From: Parietaria judaica
Lineage: Eukaryota; Streptophyta; Magnoliopsida; Rosales; Urticaceae
DNA length: 64,000 nt
Assembly (NCBI GenBank): GCA_954871525.1
Contig: OX940864.1
Location: 30,545,001-30,609,000, forward strand
Reading direction: 5' to 3'
In this document: positions 37,301-48,136 of the stretch, piece by piece
Layout: every line of letters starts with the position of its first letter
Position numbering within the stretch: position 1 is the stretch's first letter
Notes under the pieces: model-generated
Told to the model about the DNA's origin: nothing
Seen by the model: the letters and a program-made list of their open reading frames with translations, nothing else
Databases searched by the model: none
Translations under genes and position numbers: made by a program

Positions 37301-37479
37301 ACTATGAAAATGTTGATAATTTTATTTTCAAAATAATGCAATTTTCAAAGTAACTAAATAATTTTTCAAAGTAAACAAACATAGTAATATTAACTAAATA
37401 ATTGTTCAAACAAAATAAACATAGTAAGTAATTGTTCAAACAAAATAAACATGATAAACAAAATAAACATATACAAATA

Positions 37480-39136
37480 CTAATCTTCGACCGGGTGCTC
37501 GTTGTTCTCGCCTTCGTTGTTGATTTTGTCGGGGATCTCGGGGTTCTCGGGGTTGGCGGGGTTCTCGGGGATCTCGGGGTTGGCGGGGATCTCGGGGATC
37601 TCGGGGTTGGCGGGGATCTCGGGGTTCTCGGGGTTGGCGGGGTTGGCTGGGTTCTCGGGGTTCTCGTTGTCGCCGTTCTCGCCGCCTATGTTCTCGCCGC
37701 CGTTCTGGCCCTCGCCGTTCCCGCCTCCGTCAACAAATGCCAGCGCCGGATACTGATCAGGATATGCTGCTGGCCACGGCATTGGTGGAAATTGATTTGG
37801 CGCCTGGAATCCTGGGTAAATTTTACAAATTGCATTTATTGATTAAAAACATTTCAATACATATGTAATATTGATTAGGGATAAGATTCTAACCTGGGTA
37901 GATACCCGGCCAGAAGGACCTACAATATGCAGTGAACTCCAGAAGAATAAGAACACCGTGAGCCACGAAGGCTCTCATCGGCGGAGCATCGTAGTTAAGC
38001 TCAGGCATTGGGGGGCGGCAGCAAGCGGTATCTCAACGGCCTGAACCATGAAATTCAAGCAAGATTAGATTAATATAAAATCAATTATAAATAATTAAGC
38101 AAATGAAGCTATAATTTTACCGGATTTTCAGGTACGATCGCTGGCTCCTCATCTTCGGGTTCTTTCAAACTCCGGATCCAGTCCGCGTCCATCTTCTTTC
38201 CATTCGGCACCTGAATGTCGAGTTCATTCTCCTTGATCTAAACGATAGTTTCAAAGACAGATTAGATCAATATTGATACAACTGAATTTCACAACTAAAT
38301 TTATACACAAATGAAGCTATACTTACCCCGGCGTTTATGCAGAGAGTTGTGATAAGGAACGGGAAGCCCAATGAGCTCTTCGACTGCTCGTACACCATGC
38401 CACGCATGTAGGAGAATATGAAACGACCGACGTCGATATTCAATCCCGTAACTCCGGCGTAGATCAACTTGAGAAAGTCGAACTGCAGCTCCGTGAAGTG
38501 CAAATGCGAGTATAGGTTGCTCCCAAAGAAGTACATCCACACTTTGGCTTTCCGATTCAGCTGACCTTTGACCAGCCGTGCCTCTCCGCCCTTCTCGTGC
38601 CATTGAGCTCCGGGCGTAGCAATTGCCGCCGCTATGGCGTCGTAGAACGGTTGATTCAACTCTTGGCTGTGGAAGTGGTTGTGCTCGTTTTCCTCGTCCG
38701 TAAAATTTCGGGTTCCGAGGTACTCATTAATGATTCGAGGATTGATCTCAAATCGAGTACCCCGAACACTGACATACCCGATTGCTGACTCATCGGGAAG
38801 AGCTGCATAGAATTCGTGCACCAACACACTCCTCGCCTTGATCTTTGGTTGGAGTACGAAATTCTGCCAACCGCGCTGTATGATGCTCTCATTGAGAGCT
38901 TCGCCGAGTTCACCCATATCTGAAATCGGGAATTTGGCAAATCCCCGCTCTGGGCATATTTTCCGCGTGCTAATTTGTAGAAGTCGTTTCTTCGCCGCTT
39001 CGGTGTTGAAGTTCGGTATTTCAACGGGAGGTGGTGGATCAACTGGTAGATCCTCCGGGACCTCTACCTGGGCTCGGCTCCCAGATCCGGATCGAACCAC
39101 TAAATATCCACGTGCTTGTTTTCTTTGGGGTGCCAT
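37480..39136 (-). pseudogene. Putative plant transposon protein (Transposase_32-like), one-base frameshift
   Basis: Exons 38,327-39,136 (270 codons), 38,121-38,237 (39 codons), 37,894-38,040 and 37,480-37,811. Exon 1 begins MAPQRKQARGYLVVR and contains LVHEFYAALPDE, VSVRGTRFEINPRIINEYLG and FTELQFDFLKLIYAG. This resembles the 'putative plant transposon protein' domain of retroelements and CACTA-like elements. In exon 3 the phase-0 frame AVEIPLAAAP runs to a stop, while the next frame reads PMPELNYDAPPMRAFVAHG and FTAYCRSFWPGIYPG to the donor. The shift falls in a C run at about 38,010-38,015 (six C where seven would keep frame). Exon 4 ends in a long NPEIPANPE repeat tail and HPVED stop. Either a young lesion or a homopolymer error. 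Confidence 0.7.
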
Positions 39137-39940
39137 TGAAATCTATAAAAAAAAGATAACATCACATATTAAATTATTAATTTCAAGCAAAAAAACTAAT
39201 CAATATAACTAATTTCAATTCCCTAACACCTAATTATTACAAAACTAATTTCAAAACCGAATTTCAATACGCAATTTCAAAACTAATCCAAATTTTTAAA
39301 ACGCAATTTCAATACGCAAACCTAATTTTAAAACGCAATTTCAATACCCAAAACTAAATTTCAATACGCAAAACCTAAATTCAATACCCAATTAATTTCA
39401 AAACCTAATTACAAAATCTAATTTCAAAACCTAATTTCATCTCACAAAACCAATACCTAATTTCAAAACCCAATCTAATTTCAAAACCTAATTTCATCTC
39501 ACAAAACCAATACCTAATTTCAAAAGCTAATTTCATCTCACAAAACCAATACCGTGAACCTAATACAAACAATTTTCAAGTATTGATTCGAATAATAAAA
39601 AAAAACGAAAAAAAAATGCTATAAAAATCAAGCTTGAAATCGATACTAACATTGAGAGGCAACGGCGGATGACTTGACGGCGACGGTGGATGATGGCGAG
39701 AAGCGTGTCGCGGCGAATCGACGGCGAGAAAGAGAGCGACGGCGATGGGCTAGGTAAAGAGCCGACGGCGACAGCGACGGCGAGGGCGGGAGCGACGGCG
39801 AAGACGAGAGCGAGGACGAGGGCGGGAGCGACGGCGAAGGGGTAGGAGTCGAGGGCGAGGTCGAAGGCTAGGGTTGAGAGGCGAGGTATTGGGTTTCGAC
39901 GGCGCAATGAGAAACTGAAAAAGTTAGGGTTAAGTATACG
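39137..39940. other. Leader region of the second CACTA gene
   Basis: 39,230-39,560 is built of loosely repeated 'aatttcaaaacctaatttca' words. 39,660-39,900 is a GC-rich stretch with repeated 'gcgacggcga' and 'gagggcgggagcgacgg'. No gene seen. Confidence 0.5.
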
Positions 39941-40740
39941 AGACACGCCGCGGCTTGTTATAAATGATGTCGTGGCGTGTCACTAAAAACGTAATGCCGT
40001 GGCGTATTTCAAGACACGCCGCGGCCTACTAGGATTTTTACTGCGGGTTTGTATACGAGACACGCCACGGCTTGTTATAAATAATGTCGTGGCGTGTCAC
40101 TTAAAACGCAATGCCGTGGCGTATTTCAAGACACGCCGCGGCCTATAAGGATTTTTACTGCGGGTTATGAACAACGGTTACAAGCTGTCGTCGTGTACCA
40201 CACATGCCACGGCGTGTCGTGGAGAATGCCGTGGCTTATCTCTAAAAACGACGTGTCGTGGCGTCTTTCAATACACGTCGTTGCGTACACTTCGTGGTAT
40301 GAACAACGGTTTAAAAAGTGTCGCCGTGTACCACCCGTGCCGCGGCTTGTTATAAATGATTCCGTGGCGTGTCACTTAAAACGCAATGCCGTGGCGTATT
40401 TCAAGACACGCCGCGGCCTACTAGAATTTTTACTGCGGGTTATGAACAACGGTTTTCAAGCTGTCGTCGTGTACCACCCATGCCACGGCGTGTCGTGGAG
40501 GATGTTGTGGCTTATCTCTAAAAACGATGTGCCGTGGCGTCTTTCAATACACGCCGTGGCGTACACTTCGTGGTATGAACAACGGTTTAAAAAGTGTCGT
40601 CGTGTACCACCCGTGCCGCGGCATCATTTATCTGCCGCGGCTTATAAACATCACAACGACACATTTTCAACAACGGAAAATATGTCTGTAGTAAATTTGA
40701 GAGCATGCCGTGGCGTGCGATGGGGTGCCGCGGCGTGACT
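39941..40740. repeat. GCCGCGGC/GCCGTGGC motif array, right subterminal region
   Basis: Tandem units with 'gacacgccgcggc', 'tttttactgcgggtt' and 'aatgccgtggcgtatttcaa' repeat at about 39,951, 40,053 and 40,330. Larger direct repeats of about 300 bp are superimposed (for example 'gtcgtcgtgtaccac' at about 40,187 and 40,463). They mirror the motif set at the left end, as expected for subterminal repeats. Confidence 0.85.
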
Positions 40741-40861
40741 CGATTTTCAACCATGTAAAAAAAATTCCACGGTAGAAACTTGGATTTTGACCATGGAAAA
40801 AAAAATCCGTGGTTGAAACACCCTGGTAGGATCAACAATTTGTACTAGTGTTGAGGAAGAG

Positions 40862-40992
40862 TGTAGAATAATGTATAATTGTTCTAGTTTAATCCTTGTG
40901 GTACTTTTGCCATAATTTACTTTCTTGTAATTAGGGTTGTAAATACCCAATTCATTCAATGGAAAACATAACTTTCCCAAATCCTTTCTACA
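40862..40992 (+). repeat. Copia 3' LTR
   Basis: 131 bp, same ends as the 5' LTR with three substitutions seen. Lies 8 bp to the right of the CACTA target-site copy. Confidence 0.92.
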
Positions 40993-42325
40993 ATTACTTC
41001 CACTGATTTTTCGGTTTCCAGATCTTGTAATCTCGCAGCAATGATTGAAACACGACCTTTCTTGGCACGTCCAGTATTTTGCAGAGCGGTTTCAGTCTCT
41101 TTGAATTTGCACGAGATCTTAGTCTGAGTAACCTCCCCTTCTGATTGGCTTCTCAAATGACATACAGTGACGCTTGATTTTGAAACTGCCAAAATGACCG
41201 TTCCAAATTCACCGTGCAATCCGCCCTTACATTGAAAACTCCGTGGAGCGTGTTTCATGGTAAGAAGAGAGCCACGAGAGGACTTTCTAGATTCCTTATC
41301 AATTGTCCAAACTTGAAGATCCTACCTTTCAGAAGCTAATGTGACAAGGGTATTTGCGTCATCAGACAAAGCAGCCTGTTAATGTTTATGTTAATTATAC
41401 ATAAACATTACTTGAGATGATTGAACTATCTCACCAAATCGTTAGAGAATTTGATGATCTCTTTGCCATTTGCCAAGGCTAGAACTCGTAATCTAGTACC
41501 ATCTGCGACAGCTAAATACTTCTCATCTGGCAGAGAAGAGGATAAGAGAGGGTGGGTAGGTTGTTTTAAGAATAAATAATACAGAAACGCGAGTCTCTTA
41601 CCACGTGAAAAGGCTAAAGTCGATATTGATTTTTTTGAAGCCTTCTCTTGAATAGCGGTTCCGGTCTTTGAGTTAATGTTTAAGACTTTTCCGTTGGTCC
41701 CAATAGCATGCAAATTGTGACATCCATTTGCGAAAGAAAGACCAGCAACACCACTATTGAAAATAAAAAGGAAGAAAAATTACGAGCAGAATATATGAGA
41801 CATTTGCCAAAGCTATTGTTAAGACTTTAGAGAATGAAGCATCCTAAATCCAAGGAAATCAGGCAAATAAAACACATACCTTGCAAAAAAAATCTGCAAT
41901 TTTCCAATTAATGGCACCCGAGAGCACATCGACCGCAAGGACACAGGCGTCATCCGTGGCAAGAGCTACTAAGAAAGTAGCAGTTTCTTTTCGACGCTAA
42001 AAGTTCCATATTAAAGCAATCAGAAACACAAATCAAGTGCGTTTCCTTTCGATCCGAAGTCCAAATTATTACCTTCTTCCCAACAAAACTGCAAGCCGAT
42101 CACCGAGACCTCCATCGGGCGATTTCCACTCCGCCAATAAACCTCCACCATTTGTGCTCCAAATCTGAACATTACACAAGCACTTCTCATATTTACCAAA
42201 ACACAAGTAAACTGAGCAATAAAATCCGAGAGTGAGAGCGAGATGCTCGCCTTGATAGTTCCGGCCGACGACAGAATGGCCAGATATTTGCCGTCGGGAG
42301 TGAAGGCAGTGAGTGAGTGTTTCAT
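40993..42325 (-). pseudogene. WDR43/UTP5-like copy F, upstream part
   Basis: Continues copy F from the right flank of the Copia element. First ATG at 42,325 (MKHSLTAFTPDGKYLAILSS, GC donor). Exon 2 reads IWSTNGGGLLAEWKSPDGG but has a 13-bp deletion before its end. Exon 3 keeps frame at the site deleted in B-E ('aagaaagtag' at about 41,970) and has the extra A at its 3' end, both as in copy A. The HAIGTNGK exon has an in-frame 3-bp loss. A deletion near 41,380 removes the start of exon 6. Broken, and closer to copy A than to B-E. Confidence 0.8.
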
Positions 42326-42594
42326 CTCCAAACACCTATTTCAGACAGCAAGAAAGGCACGCGCAGAGGTGGAAGAGCGTGTCGGAGAAGATGGATACGG
42401 CGGTGGTGAGCGTCGGATACTTCGTCGTCGGGGGATATAGCTCAAATGACGAATGTGATGAAGAAAAGAAAGCCCTAATCTCTTTCATGTCGTTTTGTTA
42501 CGAAACGACATGTTAATCTTTTGTTTCTGTCTGGTCTGTGACCTTTGTAAAATAATTGCTTTTAAAATATTTCCTCATTTTTTCCGTCGCCGAT
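42326..42594. other. Upstream flank of copy F with small hairpin
   Basis: Candidate promoter side of the WDR-like copy. At 42,487-42,513 a short inverted repeat CATGTCGTTT / AAACGACATG with a 7-bp loop is present. No gene. Confidence 0.5.
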
Positions 42595-43010
42595 TATTTA
42601 ATAATACTTTATTATTTATTTTTGAAATAATTTAATACTTTATTTCTGGACCGGAAAGATAGGTGTGTGATATTAAATTAAACGACATCTAGTTTTTTCT
42701 CTCTTTTTTTCCTCCATTTTGAATACTCAAAATATATTCATGAGGAGCTTTCAAAATATATTCAAAATATATTAAAAAATAGCTGCAACTAAAAAAAAAG
42801 AAGAAAAGAAATGAACTACAATATACGGCATTCGCCTAATGTATGGATATCAATGTATTAAATGTCGTTTTCAATGTAGTTTCACAATCTTCATTTTACG
42901 GGCATCCCAACAAAAAAGGGCATGTCGCTAATGCTGCACAACTTTCACGGACATGTCGCATGCCGACGGAAATATCGGAAAACAATTCTGAGTAGCCAAG
43001 AAACATTTTT
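42595..43010. repeat. Diverged duplicate of 10,030-10,395
   Basis: Direct-repeat partner of the stretch at 10.0-10.4 kb. It carries insertions such as an extra 'gctgcacaactttcacgg' part. Confidence 0.75.
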
Positions 43011-43312
43011 TGCTACAATTGGTATAAAATCATTAGGTTTTGACTTTTAATTTTGTTCATAATTTCGGATGATAATTGAGATTATTTTGAAAATTGATTT
43101 TTAAAGAAAATAATTATTATAAAATTTTGAAATTAATTATTTTGTATTTTTTGATAATGAAAAATTTATTTTAAAGTATCTAAATTACACAGTTTCAAAA
43201 ATTGGGGTTACGATTGCATTTGACAGAGGTGGTGGATTCGGCGTTATCGATGCCGACGGAGTGCGATGATATCCGTCACGGACTCCAATTCGTTCAAGAA
43301 AGAGAGTGACAG

Positions 43313-43540
43313 GTGTCGGAACTGGAGACCGATCGCCAACGAGCGACTCTTCATTCAAGGGGGGAAAATCTCAATTGTGAGCAAGGCCCGATCTTAGCAA
43401 GAATCAAAACTCTTGTTAGGGCGGTCTGCTCGGCCGATGGATGTCAATGGGTCCCTAGATCTTGTAACGCATCGGCTAACTTAGTAGCTAGGACCAGGCT
43501 TATAACAACGATCCACAGGGATTTTATCCCGATTTTTTAG
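43313..43540 (+). pseudogene. RNase H-like tail of a LINE-type element
   Basis: The frame ends VCSADGCQWVPRSCNASANLVART then LITTIHRDFIPIF and stop. The W-VPRSCN-AN-LAR pattern is the C-terminal part of the RNase H domain found in plant non-LTR retrotransposons and related host proteins. Only this part is present, with no reverse transcriptase upstream. A short frame at 43,746-43,850 reads like protein but could not be placed. Confidence 0.5.
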
Positions 43541-43899
43541 TAATGCAGTTTTCTTTCCGTAAAAAAAAAACCGGCCTAGTCCAAAAGCTTGAAGATGAGA
43601 AATCGGATCCCATGAAGTAACAATGTGCAAAATATTATATATATTGGGTCTAATGCGACAAAAAAGAAAAGCGAAGAACATGGCATAATAATATAATTTT
43701 GTCGCATAAATAATTAAAACAAGAACATCGTGGTATGTGCCCATTGATGAGCACGAGCACCAGGCGGTGAAGTACGAGAATCAGCCGATCCTCTTCCTCC
43801 ACGATGACGTCTCGGGCACGCCATACTTGCTGCGATCAAGTACATGAGAAGATGACGAAGAAGGACAAGGGGATTCAGGATAATTGGCCCTGTAAACCC

Positions 43900-44300
43900 T
43901 AACCCTAACAAGAGGATTAAGATTTAATTCCAGGCTCCTTTTTCATTACTGATAATGGGACATATATGCCCAGCTGAAACAAGAAAACGACAATTCTCTC
44001 AAACGACAAAGCAAAGTCTGAAATGACACCAAGCTAAAAACGACAACTTTAAGCTAAACGACAAGAGCCTGGTCTAAACGACCAAAGGCTGAAACGACAC
44101 ACAAGACAAGACTAATACGGAAACCTACTTAACGGACTCAAAGCGATAAAAGAAATTCGATCCTCAATTCTTCGTGATCCTAGCCACTTTTCCCGGTGAT
44201 GAGATTTGCAACGGTTCTTTGTTGATACGAGTTCATATCACATCGATTCTATTATACACCCCTCAATCGGTCTCAACATGAATTATAACCAAAATTTCTA
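43900..44300 (-). mobile_element. Probable LTR remnant with AAACGAC repeats
   Basis: Between 43,985 and 44,105 the word AAACGAC (GTCGTTT on the minus strand) occurs six times every 15-25 bp. On the minus strand the order is GTCGTTT repeats, then a leader-like stretch ending near 'gatatgaactcg', as in the solo LTR at 58.3 kb. I could not fix ends or a target duplication. Confidence 0.4.
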
Positions 44301-44388
44301 ATTTAAGATTATTGCTAATCATAATTAGAAAACGATCAGAATCTTTCTCATCAGATTCTAGATCCTCTCAAGATTCCTCTTCCGGAAT

Positions 44389-47300
44389 CTAATCATCATC
44401 GGAATCGACCGGAGCGGCTTTTTCATCCTCCGAGTCCTCGGCGTCGTCTTCTTCCTCAGAGTTATCGGCAGTCTTTCCCTTGAGCTCAGTCTCGTCGAAG
44501 AGGTCCCGTTTGACCGGGACGTTCATCTGCTGCTGGGACGATATCACGTCAGCGATGGCCTTCAACACCGCGGCAGATTTGCTGCTCTCTGCATCCATTT
44601 CTTCCTCTTCAGTTCCGGAAACGGTGTCTGTTGATTCTGCCTCCAGTTTCGGAGGGGGCACGAAGAAGGGTATTTTGCCTCTCTGCCAGTCGTGGAGAAC
44701 CATCTTCGCCGCGGTTGTCAAGTCGGGTTCTCCCCCCTGCAATGGCGTATTATTAACAGCTTGGAACCGACTGTTTCTTTGAGAATCAATTATCGAGTAT
44801 TATTTCTCAGCTTTGCGGGCTCTTTTCTCGACCGTGTAATTAATTATCAGAATATTACCCGTGTTTCTAGGCTAATCTCTATATATGTAATTGAATAAAA
44901 TACCTTTAGAAGCTTGCCGGATAGTTTACATAGTTGAACTAAGAAATCGTTATCGTCAACCCTGAAAATCATAGAAAACCTAAGGGTTAATTTGGAGAAT
45001 AATAACAATTTTCTGATTAGTTTAATAATATAATTCGAATAACAACTAGTATATGGACTTAGGTTAAAATAATGCCAACGTAATTAAAAAAAAAAAACTA
45101 TCCTCCTAAGATACAAAAATAACAGTAAGGAGAAAATAAATAAAAGCGGCACCAAAAAAAAAATCAGCACATATTGAACATCAATTTCTTGTTTGACAAG
45201 ATTTTTTACCAGGATTTTATCTTGTATGCTCTTTCTAAATGTTCCCTCTTAACGCGAGTCAAAACTTCTCCGATATGTTCAGAAGCATCTGCCAAATTCG
45301 TCACGCGAACCTGTTTTAGGAACAATAAAGGGTATGTTAATATTATTTTCGTGACATGTGTATAAGATTTGCTCTAAATATAATTGGTTACAGAAACTTA
45401 GTGATAAATAAAAGGTAAATTAAGTGCCGGATTAGCAGTCGGAACAATAAAATTCAATCAAAATATAAATGTAAAATAAGAGCATACCACTCCCTTTAAC
45501 ACAATATCGGTTTCGGTGTCCTTGTTGTTCTGATAAACAACCCCGGGGCAGTCGATCAAGAAAATCCTCTTGGTAAGTGTGATGTATTGCCATACTTTAG
45601 TCTCTCCCGGGATAGGAGCGACTTTGCAGACCTGTCGAGTGAGAAAAACCCGGATTCAATCAAACAAATGGAACCTCTATTTTTTAGTTATTAGTCAACC
45701 CAATTGACTTTTTATAAATTATCTAAAAATGCTGAAGCATGAAGATTCCTAATTGTGGGAAGTTTTGATATTTTTATTTTCTTTTATTCGGACTAAGTGA
45801 CTGCAAAGTGATGTGCCATGATGAATTAAACTCCAAAATAGTAAAAGATCGAAACTAAAAACACTATATCAGAGTAGAAATCTAACATTCTTTGTCCGCA
45901 ATGTGTTGATAACTGATGATTTCCCGACGTTGGGATACCCAACAAATCCCACTGAGATAGCTTGCTTGTCGGCTTTAAGGCGGGCAAATTGCCTTAAAAC
46001 TGATAGAAGAGAGCCCTAATCCAATAGAAACGACAGAACATTATCATGATTTGTCATGCATTAATACCAAAACAGAATTTAAATTTATGAAATATCAGAG
46101 CTGTAGGTTTCGGGGTATTTAATGAATGTCTTTCACCAATAATAAGACTACAGCTTAACCTCGATTATCAATTACAAAATAATCATAATTGCACAAACTA
46201 GCCCGAATATTATATAATTGATTTTAAAAAATACATACCTTTCCAAATGATTTATTGATGCTCGCATGGAAAGCCAGAGTTGGAAATTCCTTAGATAGTA
46301 CTCTAAGCCAGCCTTTCGTTGCCCACGCCGGAATCAGATCGCACTGAAGAAGAAAAAAAAGTGTTAAATTACCAATAAACATGGAAAACTTTGATACAAA
46401 ATACTTATATAAGATCTTCAAACCTTGTTTAACAAAAGAATCATGTTTTTATGTTTGCAGTGCTCTTTCAAATGCCTCTCCAAATGGCGACATCTTGTAC
46501 CTTGTGGGTCCCGCGCATCCAAAACCTGAAGAGTGCATAGGGCTTACTTAATAAATGAGAATGTTCTATAACATAGATAATTTATTGAGAATATTCTCAA
46601 ATATCTAATCTAGATTGATGACAACCTTACAAAATATCAAGATAAACAGAAACATAGTAATAAATCCTAATACAATAAAAAGTTTGTAATTAATCCTAGG
46701 AGACTATCAAAGCTTCTGTCAATTTACATGAGAAGTTACAATATTAAACTAAAGATTCAAAATTAAAAGGAGCACGATTTATTAAAAAAGGCAACGCTTA
46801 GTTATAGAAATTACCTAGATGCTAAACCTCAAAAAAATGTAAGAAGTGATGTTGATTAGTATCATATTAACCAACTAAGGGGAGTGCTGACCTGGACGAC
46901 AACATCTGAAGAGTCGATAACCTTGTAGAGCTCGCCCCAAATACGCTTACTTTGACCTTTTTCAAACATTGTGTGACGGACCAGGTCTCTGACTCCATCC
47001 TCTTCGTTTGCTTCAGAAGCAGGTGCATCACTATGCTTCTCCTCGTAATCATCTGAGAATCATCCAGAGAAAACAATTAGTAACAAACAGGAAAATTTAA
47101 GCATGCAAAATGGTAGTATAATTGTCGGATTCCTTTGAAACCGAACATTTGAAAAAGAAAAGAAAAAGTTTACTTTATAATATATGTTACATTATTTTTA
47201 AACTACCAGTTTCAGCCCAAACTGAGGTACAATATCAAGCAGGAAAAAGATATATTTAAAGTTCAGTCAATATGCTACTCGAGTACGTACCCTGCGAACC

Positions 47301-48136
47301 ACCAGCTTTCTTGACTAATGCTTCATAATCATTTGCTAAGAGCCTTGGACGTTTCCTCTTCGTCTTAGGCCCAAAAGCGTCCGAAAACGACTCTCTTTCA
47401 AGAAGATGAACTCTGGATTGCTTCACGCATTTAACAACACGATGTCAGTGACATGTAATTCATACAGCTGTAGAAACCTCGTAGCAGAAAGTGAACCAAA
47501 AGTTTAAATTTAGCATTTCAAAGAGCGGTACCTTCTGATGATCGTTCAAGAGCGATAAGGGCAACTTCCTCTCCTTCAAGAGAACAGTGTAGTTATTCGA
47601 CGTTCGTTTTTCCAGTTCTTCACGCAGTAATTCAAGATCCTTCTGACCCACAACCCTAGTATTATCTATCAATCAGCAAGAAGAAAAAAAGCATTTAGCT
47701 TCGAAATCAGCTCACATTATACATGAAGCAATCAAATCCAGAGAAACACATTCATAGCCTAAAACTACACAATTTCTCCACTATCAGATACCACATTATC
47801 AATCAGATTTTTCTATAACACAGAAACTGATTTGCGAAAAAAACACTCCAAATCAAATCGAGCGAAAATCCGTAGAGAAACGAAAAATCGAATCGTACTG
47901 AACCAGCGGCGATCGGGCTGAATTCGCGTGTCGGGAAGCTCCTTGGACTGAAACTCGTTGGAGAGAACCTTCCCACCACGGTCGCGCTTGGGCCTGGTGT
48001 TGTACATCTTAAGCCTCCGCACCGTGGCGACGGTACGAGAGCCATTGCTCTTCTTCTTCGCGTCCGTGCGGTTCGCGTCCAGCGAGTGCTTCGGCTTGCC
48101 GGAGATGCTCACCTTCCTCTCTGTCTTCTTCGTCAT
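44389..48136 (-). CDS. NUG2: Nucleolar GTPase 2 (NUG2/NOG2-like), 11 exons
   Basis: Exons: 47,899-48,136; 47,532-47,665; 47,291-47,421; 46,892-47,052; 46,424-46,525; 46,239-46,343; 45,887-46,015; 45,488-45,631; 45,210-45,310; 44,904-44,961; 44,389-44,736. About 549 residues. It is a circularly permuted GTPase: G4 LLNKCDLIP precedes G1 GYPNVGKSS and G3 DCPGV. The N-terminal NGP1NT-type region includes [17 protein letters not shown] and the C-terminus is acidic. The family helps assemble and export pre-60S ribosomes in the nucleolus. All junctions keep phase except at exon 3. The expected start QSRVHLL needs acceptor 'gtgaag', and an extra T after CTTCTT shifts the frame before [12 protein letters not shown]. 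An alternative acceptor 'ccagag' at 47,412 would restore frame with FIFF in place of QSRVHLL. Functional status therefore open. Confidence 0.88.

Larger units (their letters stand above)
29636..40850. mobile_element. CACTA (En/Spm-type) DNA transposon, 11.2 kb
   Basis: Left end CACTAGTACAAAT and right end ATTTGTACTAGTG are perfect 13-bp inverted repeats. They are flanked by a 3-bp target duplication TTG (29,633-29,635 and 40,851-40,853). Subterminal regions carry palindromic CAACCATGGTT words at both tips and dense GCCGCGGC-type words further in. Two minus-strand genes are present. One fuses a transposase_24-like region to a Ulp1 protease. The other belongs to the putative plant transposon protein family. 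No TNPD/TNP2 DDE transposase was found in either strand's frames, so the element probably moves in trans. Confidence 0.93.
24056..40992 (+). mobile_element. Copia LTR retrotransposon, itself split by a CACTA element
   Basis: LTRs at 24,056-24,186 and 40,862-40,992, each 131 bp, TGTAG...CTACA, differ at three sites by eye. The left flank ATTAA (24,051-24,055) and right flank ATTAC (40,993-40,997) form a target duplication with one change. WDR exon 6 sequence reads across the insertion. The primer site TGGTATCAGAGC (tRNA-iMet type) follows the 5' LTR at once, and a purine tract (gaggaagag) precedes the 3' LTR. Removing the CACTA element leaves about 5.7 kb. LTRs are unusually short for Copia. 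Confidence 0.92.

Noticed and set aside
37432..37842. Plus-strand Gly/Val/Leu-rich ORF of 136 codons
   Set aside because: It is the antisense of the NPEIPA repeat tail of the minus-strand CACTA gene, which has matching splice phases upstream.
43746..43860. Possible coding exon reading EHQAVKYENQPILFLHDD
   Set aside because: Short, no splice signals or family match, and the frame ends at once. Left unassigned.
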